From positions 992,001 through 1,056,000 of the forward strand of contig NZ_CP168493.1 of the NCBI RefSeq assembly GCF_042945595.1: a stretch of DNA of 64,000 bases, written 5' to 3'. This document shows positions 1 through 8,698 of the stretch, piece by piece (within the stretch, counting starts at the first letter, position 1; each line of letters starts with the position of its first letter). The notes beneath the pieces are model-generated. The model was not told the origin of the DNA. It made no database searches and was given only the letters and a program-made list of their open reading frames with translations. The position numbers and the translations under genes were made by a program. This stretch comes from Psychrobacillus sp042945595. Its GTDB lineage: Bacteria > Bacillota > Bacilli > Bacillales_A > Planococcaceae.

Positions 1-1
1 A

Positions 2-484
2 GCGGCACGGGCTGGAGAGTATGGGAAAGGTTTTGCAGTTGTGGCCGAGGAAGTTCGTAAACTTGCCGAACAATCTAAAAACTCTGCAACGGAAATCGCT
101 TCAATGGTTCAAGTCATTCAATCTGCTTCCAATGACGCGGTAAAAGCGATCACAGAGGGTGAAGTTAAAGTAGACGAAGGACTTTCGAAAACAACGGAAT
201 CCATGGATGTATTTAAAGAAATCGAAACGGCAGTTGGAGAGGTTGGTATCAGAGTGGAATCTGTTTCCGCCGCGATCGAGCAAATTCAAGCAATGGCAGA
301 ATCCGTTTCAGAAGGGTCACTCGAAGTTCAACGTCTTGCGGCTATTGCAGCAGACGGCGCAAATGATACAAGTGCAGCTACCGAAGAGCAACTTGCCGCG
401 AATGAAGAAATTACTGCAAGTGCACAGTCATTAACAGATCTTGCAGAAACTCTTCAAAACAATGTAAGTCACTTTAAAATCTAA
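2..484 (+). CDS. methyl-accepting chemotaxis protein, C-terminal part (cut by window start)
   Basis: This is the cytoplasmic signalling end of a chemoreceptor that passes ligand signals to CheA/CheW. The frame is open from base 2, and the first residues (AARAGEYGKGFAVVAEEV) are the conserved hairpin tip of the MCP signalling domain, so translation clearly begins upstream of the window. A GTG at 41 is therefore an internal codon, not the start. The rest is an alanine- and glutamate-rich helical coiled coil ending in HFKI, about 160 residues in view. Sensor, membrane and HAMP parts are not visible. A hairpin terminator follows directly. The family call is firm; the ligand cannot be judged. Confidence 0.93.
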   Translation, partial: AARAGEYGKGFAVVAEEVRKLAEQSKNSATEIASMVQVIQSASNDAVKAITEGEVKVDEGLSKTTESMDVFKEIETAVGEVGIRVESVSAAIEQIQAMAESVSEGSLEVQRLAAIAADGANDTSAATEEQLAANEEITASAQSLTDLAETLQNNVSHFKI

Positions 485-499
485 TCTATTTAATAATAA

Positions 500-533
500 A
501 CGCCTTCAATTCTTGTGAATTGGGGGCGTTTTT
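500..533 (+). terminator. rho-independent terminator of the chemoreceptor gene
   Basis: The stem is CGCCTTCAATTC paired with GAATTGGGGGCG (two G-T pairs), loop TTGT, followed by a run of T. It starts 16 bases after the stop codon. Confidence 0.85.
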
Positions 534-716
534 ACGCGAAAATAGGTATTGCTTATTCGTATATTGCGCATGAGAGAGATAATGTTGCGAATAAGTAAAG
601 TATTGCGCATTGCACTATTAAACTTGCAAAAGTAAATCTCAAAGTAGATATTTTCCTCTATTCGACACAATAAGAGTCTATGGAATAACGTATAATAAGC
701 GTAGGTGATAAATTCT

Positions 717-1148
717 ATGTACAAATCAATTGTTTTCATTCATATATTAAGTTCAATTCTTTCTATCGGCCCTTTCTTTGTTCTATTTGTTGTATTAAAT
801 CAAATGAAAGGGAAAAATGGAGAAGTGCTTGTTTCGCAAATAGAAGTTTTTCAAACTGCAATCCGAATTGTGAAGCATGCTGGACATGTACTAGTCGTAT
901 CCGGAATTCTACTAGTTTGGCAGGGGAATTGGCCATGGTCCACATCTTGGGTAGTCATGACGCTTGTTGTGATGATTAGTTCAATTGTTTTTCTTGCAAG
1001 GGCATTTAAGCCGAAAATTCGACAATTCAATGCAGGGATAATAGATTCAAACGTACTTATTCAGAGATTACGTTTTTCTGTTTGGCAATACATTTTCTTG
1101 TTATTAATTATGCTTTGGTTGATGGTTGCAAAACCAAATATTTGGTAG
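717..1148 (+). CDS. small integral membrane protein, DUF2269-like
   Basis: A protein of 143 residues with four predicted membrane segments (roughly residues 5-28, 45-67, 75-95 and 118-138) and little else. The first segment begins with a histidine followed by a GPFF turn (IHILSSILSIGPFF), which resembles the DUF2269 group of predicted membrane proteins; the match is by eye. The ATG at 717 is preceded at a good distance by AGGTGAT, whereas an in-frame GTG at 705 has no ribosome site, so 717 is preferred. It stands alone with a strong terminator behind it. Function unknown. Confidence 0.72.
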   Translation: MYKSIVFIHILSSILSIGPFFVLFVVLNQMKGKNGEVLVSQIEVFQTAIRIVKHAGHVLVVSGILLVWQGNWPWSTSWVVMTLVVMISSIVFLARAFKPKIRQFNAGIIDSNVLIQRLRFSVWQYIFLLLIMLWLMVAKPNIW

Positions 1149-1150
1149 TG

Positions 1151-1186
1151 GACTCTTTCTCGTAAATGAGAGAGGGTCTTTTTTTT
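1151..1186 (+). terminator. rho-independent terminator
   Basis: The 11-bp stem GACTCTTTCTC / GAGAGAGGGTC has a six-base loop (GTAAAT) and is followed by eight T. It begins two bases after the stop codon at 1148. Confidence 0.9.
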
Positions 1187-1200
1187 ATTAATTGTGGTAG

Positions 1201-1302
1201 TTGGATAGGTGAATTTGCGTTACTTGGATATGTCCTTGCGATTTGGATCCCTGAACTTGTGAAGTGCGGTAGACGAGGTGTTAGCACGCATTGAATTTGC
1301 GG
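1201..1302. repeat. 21-bp-phased short-word array (TTGCG class)
   Basis: Non-coding stretch in which TTGC/TTGT words begin at 1215, 1236 and 1257 (21 bp apart) with another at 1297, and TTGGATA-type words interleave at 1201, 1224 and 1243. The sequence between the words is not conserved. One of several such arrays in the window. Confidence 0.5.
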
Positions 1303-1350
1303 AGGCACTGAAAAAGTACTTCTAACCTCTACTCTAGTTATTAATTTCTA

Positions 1351-1465
1351 GAAAATCGTTGAAAAAGACGACACTCCTGCGGGAATAGTGTTAGCTGAAG
1401 ACCCCGCAGCGCAGCGAGGAGGCTGAAGCAACGCCAGCGGAAAGGGAGCCGTTTCAACGATTTTC
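1351..1465. repeat. palindromic intergenic repeat element with perfect 14-bp inverted ends
   Basis: The ends GAAAATCGTTGAAA (1351-1364) and TTTCAACGATTTTC (1452-1465) are exact reverse complements. The GC-rich core carries the words ACTCCTGCGGGAATAG, AGCTGAAGACCCCGCAG and GAGGAGGCTGAAGC. Related words occur in the elements at 32041-32166 and 27950-28045. It looks like a non-autonomous, transposase-less dispersed repeat of Bacillales; no open frame of its own is credible. Confidence 0.75.
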
Positions 1466-1677
1466 TTACTTATTGGACTGCTCTTTCTAGCTAAGTAGAT
1501 TTATATGGGCTTCTTCAGTTTCGCTCCCATATGCTCCCCCTTAACTCTCTATTCCTATTTACTTTAACAAAATGTTCATAATTATTTTTCTGCATACAAA
1601 ATGCGATATATCGCAGATGTAAGCGATTACATAATAAAAGAATATTCAAAACTAACTGATTATTTTTAAAAAGGGTA

Positions 1678-1706
1678 TTGACTCCCCATTTTAAAGGCGA
1701 TATGAT
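1678..1706 (+). promoter_or_regulatory. sigma-A promoter of ilvD
   Basis: TTGACT (1678-1683), a 17-bp spacer and TATGAT (1701-1706). The expected transcription start near 1713 leaves a leader of about 95 bases with the CodY-like site in it and no T-box. Confidence 0.75.
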
Positions 1707-1723
1707 AGCAACAATATATAAAA

Positions 1724-1745
1724 GATTGTGAGAAAATTCACAATC
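1724..1745 (+). promoter_or_regulatory. candidate CodY operator on an inverted repeat downstream of the ilvD promoter
   Basis: GATTGTGA (1724-1731) and TCACAATC (1738-1745) are perfect inverted arms around GAAAAT. Read on the minus strand, bases 1738-1724 give AATTTTCTCACAATC, which matches 12 of 15 positions of the CodY consensus AATTTTCWGAAAATT. The position just after the start point fits a repressor roadblock. CodY control of ilv genes is established in other Firmicutes; binding here is inferred. Confidence 0.55.
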
Positions 1746-1806
1746 GAAAAATAAAAAAATACAAAGTGAAACACTACATAAACGGTAAGTATAGGGGCGA
1801 TTGAAA

Positions 1807-3474
1807 TTGAGAAGTGACATGATTAAAAAGGGCGTTGATCGTGCTCCTCATCGTAGTTTACTTTATGCGACTGGAGTGAAGACGAAAGATTTAGATAAGC
1901 CATTTATTGGTGTTTGTAACTCTTATATTGATATTATTCCAGGTCATATGCATTTGAATAAGTTTGCAGAGGTCGTGAAAGAGGCTATTCGTGAAGCTGG
2001 TGGAATTCCATTTGAGTTCAACACGATTGGTGTAGATGATGGGATTGCAATGGGGCATATCGGGATGAGGTATTCACTTCCGAGTCGTGAATTGATTGCT
2101 GATTCTGCGGAAACGGTTATTAATGCACACTGGTTTGATGGGGTGTTTTACATTCCGAACTGTGACAAAATCACACCTGGTATGTTGATGGCGGCAGTAA
2201 GAACGAATGTCCCTTCTGTATTTGTTTCGGGTGGTCCGATGGAAGCTGGAACGTCAGCTGACGGAAAACAACTTTCCTTAACATCTGTTTTTGAAGGGGT
2301 CGGTTCGTATAAGAACGGATCTATGTCAGCGGAACAACTGCTCGATATCGAACAAAATGCATGTCCAACATGTGGTTCGTGTTCGGGGATGTTCACAGCG
2401 AACTCGATGAACTCTTTAATGGAAATGCTCGGTGTCGCATTACCGGGTAACGGTACGATTGTTGCAACGTCAGATGAACGTCATCGACTTATAAAAGAAG
2501 CTGCACATCATTTAGTACGAATGATTAAAGAAGATGTGAAGCCAAGAGATTTGATTACAAAAGAAACAATTGATGATGCATTTGCGCTTGATATGGCAAT
2601 GGGTGGTTCGACAAATACGGTTCTCCACACACTAGCAATTGCGCATGAAGCGGAAATCGAATACGACGTGAAAGAAATAAATGAAGTAGCAAAGCGTATT
2701 CCTTATTTATCCAAAATAATGCCAGCTTCTGATTACTCCATGCACGATGTACATCTTGCAGGAGGGGTTAGTGCCATTATAAAAGAACTTTGTGAGATTC
2801 CAGGAGCGGTTCACCCTGATCGATTAACGATTACTGGTAAGACACTCTACGAAAATGTGAAAGATTCCGAGATTACGAATGATCAAGTCATACGCAGAAA
2901 AGAAAATCCATATAGTCCTGTAGGTGGCTTATCCGTCCTTTTCGGAAATATTGCTCCTGAAGGTGGGGTAATTAAAGTAGGGGCTGTAGATCCTTCCATT
3001 AAAGAATTTACGGGTAAAGCAATTGTGTTTGAGTCACAAGAAGCATCCCAAGAAGCAATTGATAACGGGAATGTGCAAGCTGGTCATGTAGTAGTCATTC
3101 GTTATGAAGGTCCGAAAGGTGGGCCGGGGATGCCGGAAATGCTTGCTCCAACATCAGCGATTCAAGGTCGCGGATTAGGAACGAAAGTGGCACTCATCAC
3201 AGACGGTCGTTTCTCCGGAGCATCTCGAGGAATTTCCATTGGACATATTTCTCCGGAAGCGGCAGATGGTGGACCAATTGCATTAGTAGAGAACGATGAC
3301 ATTATCTCTATTGATCTAACAAATAGAACGATAGAGTTACTAGTTAGCGAAGAAGAATTAGCTAAAAGAAAAGAAAACTTACAACCATTCGAACCAAAAA
3401 TTAAAAAAGGCTATTTAGCAAGATATTCGAAGCTCGTCACATCTGCAAGCACAGGTGGAGTAATGAAAATCTAA
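1807..3474 (+). CDS. ilvD: dihydroxy-acid dehydratase
   Basis: IlvD dehydrates 2,3-dihydroxy-isovalerate and -methylvalerate to the 2-keto acids that precede valine and isoleucine; an iron-sulfur enzyme of the cytosol. The 555-residue protein has the usual family length and the conserved stretches NSYIDIIPGHMHL, FEFNTIGVDDGIAMGHIGM, the cluster cysteines in PNCDK and CPTCGSCSG, and the C-terminal GRFSGASRG. Start: TTG at 1807 lies 10 bases after AGGGG and gives the family-typical MRSDMIKKG; a TTG at 1801 is possible but too close to the ribosome site. It is the first gene of the branched-chain cluster, separated from ilvB by a T-box leader, and has its own promoter with a CodY-like site. Confidence 0.96.
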   Translation: MRSDMIKKGVDRAPHRSLLYATGVKTKDLDKPFIGVCNSYIDIIPGHMHLNKFAEVVKEAIREAGGIPFEFNTIGVDDGIAMGHIGMRYSLPSRELIADSAETVINAHWFDGVFYIPNCDKITPGMLMAAVRTNVPSVFVSGGPMEAGTSADGKQLSLTSVFEGVGSYKNGSMSAEQLLDIEQNACPTCGSCSGMFTANSMNSLMEMLGVALPGNGTIVATSDERHRLIKEAAHHLVRMIKEDVKPRDLITKETIDDAFALDMAMGGSTNTVLHTLAIAHEAEIEYDVKEINEVAKRIPYLSKIMPASDYSMHDVHLAGGVSAIIKELCEIPGAVHPDRLTITGKTLYENVKDSEITNDQVIRRKENPYSPVGGLSVLFGNIAPEGGVIKVGAVDPSIKEFTGKAIVFESQEASQEAIDNGNVQAGHVVVIRYEGPKGGPGMPEMLAPTSAIQGRGLGTKVALITDGRFSGASRGISIGHISPEAADGGPIALVENDDIISIDLTNRTIELLVSEEELAKRKENLQPFEPKIKKGYLARYSKLVTSASTGGVMKI

Positions 3475-3489
3475 TAAACCAAATCATTG

Positions 3490-3785
3490 ATGAGGCAAAA
3501 GTTAGAGGAAACTTGTATTTACAGAGAGCCGGTGAAGCTGGGAACCGGCAATACAACCTTTAGCGACATCCCCTCGGAGTGAAGTATTGAACGGGAAACC
3601 TTTTAGATACTTCCGGGTGTAGTAAAGAGCTACTCTCGTTATAAATGGCTGGCTGGCATTTGCTGGTTGTCTGCGAGGTAGCGGTTGCGCTGCGAACTAG
3701 GGTGGTACCATGAAAAGAATTTCATCCCTATACAAAAGAACGAAGGTTTCTTTGTGTGGGGAGAAATTCTTTTCTTTGTTTCTAA
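3490..3785 (+). promoter_or_regulatory. T-box leader (isoleucine-type specifier) upstream of ilvB
   Basis: A tRNA-sensing leader with stem I motifs AGAGAG (about 3523-3528) and GGTGAAG, the T-box sequence AGGGTGGTACC at 3699-3709, and a long terminator hairpin at 3713-3782 (AAAAGAATTTC paired with GAAATTCTTTT) ending in T-rich sequence. Aligning the specifier region with the trpS leader in this window (TGG followed by ACTTTTGAG) places ATC at 3568-3570, followed by CCCTCGGAG, so isoleucine tRNA is the likely effector. Uncharged tRNA-Ile would open the terminator and let ilvBHC-leu transcription proceed. Specifier assignment is by eye; a leucine CTC reading at 3573 is a weaker alternative. Confidence 0.88.
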
Positions 3786-3824
3786 ATAGTGTAACTGGAC
3801 GACTTGAATAAAAAGGAGGAAATG

Positions 3825-5579
3825 ATGATGAAGGTAACCGTTGAAGAAACAGTTGAAATGTATGAAGAGCCCGAAACGGCGGAAGTTCCTAAACAATTGA
3901 ACGGGGCAGATGTTTTTATCAAAACATTGAAACAGCATCAGGTTGAAGTAGTTTTTGGGTATCCGGGTGGTGCTGTATTACCGATTTACGATGCGCTACA
4001 TAAAAATCCAATTCGACATATTTTAGCTCGTCATGAACAAGGAGCAATCCACGCGGCAGAGGGCTATGCACGTGTTTCGGGGAAGGTAGGGGTCGTGATT
4101 GCGACGTCTGGTCCCGGAGCTACAAATGTTGTAACTGGAATTGCTGATGCGATGATGGATTCGATTCCACTCGTAGTGTTTACTGGGCAAGTTGCAACTA
4201 CCGTTATCGGGACAGATGCTTTTCAGGAAGCGGATATAATCGGCATCACGCAACCAATAACGAAACATAATTACCAAGTAAAAGATGTAGCTGATTTTCC
4301 TAGAATTATTAACGAAGCTTTTCATATTGCTTCCACAGGTCGTCCAGGACCAGTCGTCGTAGATATTCCAAAAAACATGGCAACAAGCATATTTGTTACG
4401 AATGAAGATAACACGAATGAAGTAAATCTTCCTGGTTATCAACCGACGACAACACCAAACTTTTTACAAATACAAAAAGCAGCGAAAGCTATTTCAAAAG
4501 CAAACCAACCACTTATCCTTGCAGGTGCAGGAGTATTGTTTGCAAAAGCATCTGACCAACTAGCAGAATTTGCGGAGAAATATCAAATTCCGATTACAAA
4601 TACGCTTTTGGGACTTGGAGGCATCGGAGGAAATCATCCACTATTTTTAGGGATGGCAGGAATGCACGGAACGTATACAGCAAATATGGCCATTCAAACA
4701 TGTGATTTACTGATCAATGTCGGAGCACGATTTGATGACCGTTTAACTGGTAACTTAGCTTACTTTGCACCGAATGCAAAAGTGATTCATATCGATATAG
4801 ATCCTGCTGAAATTGGCAAAAATGTACACACAGAAATTCCGATTGTAGCAGATGCGAAAGAAGCATTAACTGCACTATTAGAACAAAATGCTCCAAATGG
4901 GAATACAGCAGCATGGTTAGAAAGTTTACATGTGAATCAAGCCCAGTATCCTTTATTTTATGAAGCAAGTGAAGAAAGAGGTTTACTTCCACAGCAAGTG
5001 TTGGAACTGGTGCACGAATACACAAATGGAGATGCAGTTGTGACGACTGACGTTGGGCAACATCAAATGTGGACGGCACAGTATTATAAATTCAATCAGC
5101 CGCATAACTGGGTTACTTCTGGTGGACTTGGTACGATGGGATTCGGTTTCCCAGCAGCGATTGGAGCACAGATAGCTAAACCGGATGCAAAAGTTGTGTC
5201 GATAGTTGGAGATGCAGGATTCCAAATGACACTTCAAGAATTATCGCTGCTTCAGGAAATGCGTATTCCCGTAAAAGTAATCATTTTAAACAATCAAGCA
5301 CTTGGAATGGTTCGCCAGTGGCAAGAAACTTTCCATGAAGAGCGTTATTCGCAATCTTTGATGCCAATCCAACCAGACTTTGTAAAACTTGCAGAAGCTT
5401 ATGATATTAAAGGATACAAAATCGAAACATATGAAGAAGCAAAAGTGCAGTTAAAAGAAGCGCTTGCATCAGATGAGCCAGTATTAATCGATTGTCGAGT
5501 TGTTCAAAAAGAAAGTGTCTTTCCAATGGTTGCTCCAGGTAAAGGACTACATGAAATGATTGGAGTGAAGGCCGAATGA
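3825..5579 (+). CDS. ilvB: acetolactate synthase, large (catalytic) subunit
   Basis: Condenses two pyruvates, or pyruvate with 2-ketobutyrate, to acetohydroxy acids: the first shared step to valine, leucine and isoleucine. It needs thiamine diphosphate, FAD and magnesium. About 584 residues, normal size. Visible are the catalytic glutamate region (ARHEQGAIHAAEGYAR), the FAD/middle domain, and the ThDP-magnesium motif GDAGFQM...NN near residues 465-495. Three ATGs in a row follow AGGAGGA (3814-3820); 3825 or 3828 gives good spacing, and an upstream TTG at 3804 would overlap the ribosome site. It follows the T-box and overlaps ilvH by four bases, implying translational coupling of the two subunits. 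Confidence 0.96.
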   Translation: MMKVTVEETVEMYEEPETAEVPKQLNGADVFIKTLKQHQVEVVFGYPGGAVLPIYDALHKNPIRHILARHEQGAIHAAEGYARVSGKVGVVIATSGPGATNVVTGIADAMMDSIPLVVFTGQVATTVIGTDAFQEADIIGITQPITKHNYQVKDVADFPRIINEAFHIASTGRPGPVVVDIPKNMATSIFVTNEDNTNEVNLPGYQPTTTPNFLQIQKAAKAISKANQPLILAGAGVLFAKASDQLAEFAEKYQIPITNTLLGLGGIGGNHPLFLGMAGMHGTYTANMAIQTCDLLINVGARFDDRLTGNLAYFAPNAKVIHIDIDPAEIGKNVHTEIPIVADAKEALTALLEQNAPNGNTAAWLESLHVNQAQYPLFYEASEERGLLPQQVLELVHEYTNGDAVVTTDVGQHQMWTAQYYKFNQPHNWVTSGGLGTMGFGFPAAIGAQIAKPDAKVVSIVGDAGFQMTLQELSLLQEMRIPVKVIILNNQALGMVRQWQETFHEERYSQSLMPIQPDFVKLAEAYDIKGYKIETYEEAKVQLKEALASDEPVLIDCRVVQKESVFPMVAPGKGLHEMIGVKAE

Positions 5580-6091
5580 AACGAATTATTACGGTAACCG
5601 TGTTAAATCAAAGCGGTGTTTTAAATCGAGTAACTGGCCTACTCATGAAGCGTCAGTTCAATATTGAAAGCATTACAGTAGGGCATACGGAACAACCGCA
5701 AATTTCGAAAATGACGTTTGTCGTAAATGTGGAAGACGAACAAAAGCTAGAACAATTGTTAAAACAGCTTCAAAAACAAGTAGATGTGTTAAAAGTAAAT
5801 GATATCTCAGAGAAGTCAATTGTTGTGCGGGAGCTGGCGCTCGTGAAAGTCGTGTCGCCACCAGCAGTGAGAGCGGAGATTAATAGTATTGTTGAACCAT
5901 TCCGAGCTGCTACCATCGACACAGGAAAAAATGTCGTAACATTCCAGGTGACAGGTCATCCCGAAAAGATTGATGCATTTATAGATTTGCTCAAGCCTTA
6001 TGGCATTAAAGAGCTAACAAGAACTGGCGTAACCGCATTTGTACGCGAAACGCAAAAAGTACAAACAACCCAATTATCCATTTTACAATAA
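5576..6091 (+). CDS. ilvH: acetolactate synthase, small (regulatory) subunit
   Basis: Regulatory partner of IlvB that stimulates activity and carries feedback inhibition by valine. The 171-residue protein starts with an ACT domain (ITVTVLNQSGVLNRVTGLLMKRQFNIESITVG) and continues into the C-terminal small-subunit domain containing RELALVKV and ELTRTGVTAFVRE. The ATG overlaps the ilvB stop (ATGA). Length and motifs are typical of the Gram-positive single-ACT form. Confidence 0.95.
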   Translation: MKRIITVTVLNQSGVLNRVTGLLMKRQFNIESITVGHTEQPQISKMTFVVNVEDEQKLEQLLKQLQKQVDVLKVNDISEKSIVVRELALVKVVSPPAVRAEINSIVEPFRAATIDTGKNVVTFQVTGHPEKIDAFIDLLKPYGIKELTRTGVTAFVRETQKVQTTQLSILQ

Positions 6092-6124
6092 CATATAAAA
6101 CCCAAATTAGAGGAGGAAATTACA

Positions 6125-7159
6125 ATGGCTAAAATGTATTACAACGGAGATATCAACGAAGGACTTTTAAAGGACAAAACAATCGCAATCATCGGTTACG
6201 GATCACAAGGTCATGCACATGCACAAAACTTGAAGGATTCAGGCTTTAACGTAGTAGTAGGTATTCGTGCCGGAAAATCATTCGATCAAGCAAAAGAAGA
6301 TGGATTGGACGTTTATTCCGTAAAAGAAGCGGCTGAAAAAGCAGAAGTTATCATGATTTTATTGCCAGATGAAAGACAAAAAGCAGTATATGAAGCGGAA
6401 ATCGAACCCGCGTTAACTGCAGGAAAATCTTTAGTATTCGCTCATGGTTTCAATGTACATTTTGGTCAAATTACCCCTCCATCGGATGTGGATGTATTCT
6501 TAGTAGCACCAAAAGGACCTGGACATCTAGTGCGTAGAACATTTGAAGCAGGAGCTGGGGTACCAGGTTTATTCGCAGTCTATCAAGATGCAACTGGCCA
6601 AGCAAAAGATGTAGCTTTAGCATACGCAAAAGGTATCGGAGCAGCTCGTGCAGGTGTTCTGGAAACAACATTCAAAGAAGAAACAGAAACGGATCTATTC
6701 GGAGAACAAGCAGTACTTTGTGGTAGTACGACTGCAATCGTAAAGGCTGGTTTTGAAACGTTAGTAGAAGCTGGATATCAACCAGAGCTTGCATATTTCG
6801 AAACGTTGCACGAGTTAAAACTAATCGTTGACTTAATGTACGAAGGAGGAATGGCTACCATGCGTTCTTCTATCTCGGATACTGCAGAGTGGGGAGATTT
6901 CGTATCAGGTCCTCGTATCATTGATGCTTCCGTTAAAGATCGCATGAAAGACGTGTTAACGGACATTCAAGATGGCACATTTGCAAGAGAATGGATCAAA
7001 GAAAACGAAACAGATCGTCCAAAATACAATGCCATAAAAAAAGCGGAATCGGAACATCAAATCGAAGTAGTTGGGGCAAAACTTCGCGAAATGATGCCAT
7101 TTATCAATGAAGGGAAAAAACAAGTCAAGAAAGAAGTGGTGACCAGTGCGCAAAATTGA
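6125..7159 (+). CDS. ilvC: ketol-acid reductoisomerase
   Basis: Isomerises and reduces acetohydroxy acids to dihydroxy acids with NADPH and magnesium. The 344-residue length fits the short class I enzyme. The Rossmann motif GYGSQGHAHAQNL sits near residue 24, followed by AHGFNVHFG, the PKGPGH loop and the C-terminal metal region DLMYEGGMATMR. The start has AGGAGG about 6 bases upstream. The 3' end overlaps the leuA start by 14 bases, so ilvC and leuA are probably translationally coupled. Confidence 0.97.
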   Translation: MAKMYYNGDINEGLLKDKTIAIIGYGSQGHAHAQNLKDSGFNVVVGIRAGKSFDQAKEDGLDVYSVKEAAEKAEVIMILLPDERQKAVYEAEIEPALTAGKSLVFAHGFNVHFGQITPPSDVDVFLVAPKGPGHLVRRTFEAGAGVPGLFAVYQDATGQAKDVALAYAKGIGAARAGVLETTFKEETETDLFGEQAVLCGSTTAIVKAGFETLVEAGYQPELAYFETLHELKLIVDLMYEGGMATMRSSISDTAEWGDFVSGPRIIDASVKDRMKDVLTDIQDGTFAREWIKENETDRPKYNAIKKAESEHQIEVVGAKLREMMPFINEGKKQVKKEVVTSAQN

Positions 7160-8693
7160 TATTTTCGACACAACGCTGCGTGATGGAGAACAATCCGCAG
7201 GGATTAATCTAAACACGCAAGAAAAGTTAGAAATTGCTCGCCAGCTTGAAAAGTACGGTGTTTCCATAATAGAGGCAGGATTTCCTGCTTCTTCTCCTGG
7301 AGACTTTGAGGCTGTTAAGCAAATTGCTGGGACAGTGAAAAACTCGATTGTGACAGGTTTGGCTCGTTCGATTAAAAGTGATATAGAAACTTCTTGGGAA
7401 GCGTTAAAAGGTGGGGTACAGCCGCATCTTCATACGTTTATCGCCACATCTCCTATCCACATGCAATATAAGCTGAATAAAACACCGGAGCAAGTCATTG
7501 AAATTGCAGTGGAATCGGTGAAATTAGCAAGAAAATATTTCCCACTTGTCCAGTGGTCAGCAGAAGATGCAACCCGCTCGGATCGTGACTTTCTAGTTCG
7601 TATTATGAATGAAGTAATTAAAGCCGGAGCAACGACGATTAATATCCCGGATACAGTAGGATATGCTTCTCCAATTGAGTACGGCTCTTTATTCAGATAC
7701 TTAAGTGAAAATGTAATGGGTATTGAAAAAGTGAAGCTATCTGCGCACTGTCATGATGATTTAGGATTAGCAACAGCAAACACACTTGCAGCAATTGAAA
7801 ATGGTGCAACACAAGTAGAAGGAACGATTAACGGAATCGGTGAACGTGCCGGAAATGTGGCATTAGAAGAAATTGCAGTAGCACTACATATACGAAACGA
7901 TTATTACCAAGCCGAATCTGGCATTGTGTTAAAAGAAACGAAGCGCACAAGTCAGCTCGTAAGTAAGTTAACAGGGGTTGTTATTCAACCAAACAAAGCA
8001 GTGGTTGGGAAGAATGCATTCGCACACGAATCTGGTATTCACCAAGATGGTATGTTAAAAAACCCTGAAACGTACGAAATTATTACACCTGATTTAATCG
8101 GCGATGTAACAACAGAGTTAGTACTTGGAAAACATTCTGGTCGCCATGCATTCTTTGATCGAGCAGAACAAATGGGATTCGTTTTAAGTAATGAAAAGCT
8201 AAATGCAGCTTTTGTAGCTTTTAAAAAGCTAGCAGATCGTAAGAAAGAGATTACCGAAGAAGATTTATTTGTTTTATTAACAGATCAACAAGTACAAACT
8301 TCTGAAGCGGAAGTATATGAATTAGAAAGCGTGCAAGTGCAATATGGTACATCTAATATTCCTACTGCAACGGTTCAAGCGAAAACACCATCTGGTGAAG
8401 TAGAAGTTGTCTCTTCTACAGGCGCAGGTTCTGTAGAAGCCATTTTCAATACGCTAGAAAAACTTGTGAACGGAAAAGTTCATATTATTGATTATCGTGT
8501 ATCTTCTGTATCTAAAGGAAGAGATGCACTGGGCGAGGCAGTTATTAACTTAAGTTTTAATGATGTTATTTCCACGGGACGCAATGCTTCACAAGACGTA
8601 TTAGAAGCTTCTGCCAAAGCATATTTGAACGCGATTAATCGTCAAATAGTAAAAGCACATTATCAAGAGCAACGAGAAGCGGTAGCACAATAA
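7146..8693 (+). CDS. leuA: 2-isopropylmalate synthase
   Basis: First committed step of leucine synthesis: acetyl-CoA plus 2-ketoisovalerate to 2-isopropylmalate. The N-terminal TIM-barrel has DTTLRDGEQSAG with metal and catalytic residues, the HCHDDLGLATANTL metal site near residue 200 and GERAGN. The C-terminal domain (about 365-515) is the LeuA dimer domain that normally binds leucine for feedback inhibition. 515 residues, full length. The GTG start at 7146 lies inside the end of ilvC. A repeat-filled 276-bp gap separates it from leuB, unlike every other gene junction from ilvB to leuD. Confidence 0.96.
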   Translation: MRKIDIFDTTLRDGEQSAGINLNTQEKLEIARQLEKYGVSIIEAGFPASSPGDFEAVKQIAGTVKNSIVTGLARSIKSDIETSWEALKGGVQPHLHTFIATSPIHMQYKLNKTPEQVIEIAVESVKLARKYFPLVQWSAEDATRSDRDFLVRIMNEVIKAGATTINIPDTVGYASPIEYGSLFRYLSENVMGIEKVKLSAHCHDDLGLATANTLAAIENGATQVEGTINGIGERAGNVALEEIAVALHIRNDYYQAESGIVLKETKRTSQLVSKLTGVVIQPNKAVVGKNAFAHESGIHQDGMLKNPETYEIITPDLIGDVTTELVLGKHSGRHAFFDRAEQMGFVLSNEKLNAAFVAFKKLADRKKEITEEDLFVLLTDQQVQTSEAEVYELESVQVQYGTSNIPTATVQAKTPSGEVEVVSSTGAGSVEAIFNTLEKLVNGKVHIIDYRVSSVSKGRDALGEAVINLSFNDVISTGRNASQDVLEASAKAYLNAINRQIVKAHYQEQREAVAQ

Positions 8694-8698
8694 ATTAA

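Noticed and set aside
41..484. GTG at 41 as the start of the first gene
   Set aside because: The frame is open and conserved from base 2, so the gene is cut by the window edge.
1187..1806. Possible T-box or riboswitch ahead of ilvD
   Set aside because: No T-box core (GGTGGNACC), no stem I motifs and no terminator hairpin between the promoter at 1678 and ilvD.
4023..4442. 139-codon minus-strand open frame opposite ilvB
   Set aside because: Shadow of the strongly conserved ilvB reading frame.
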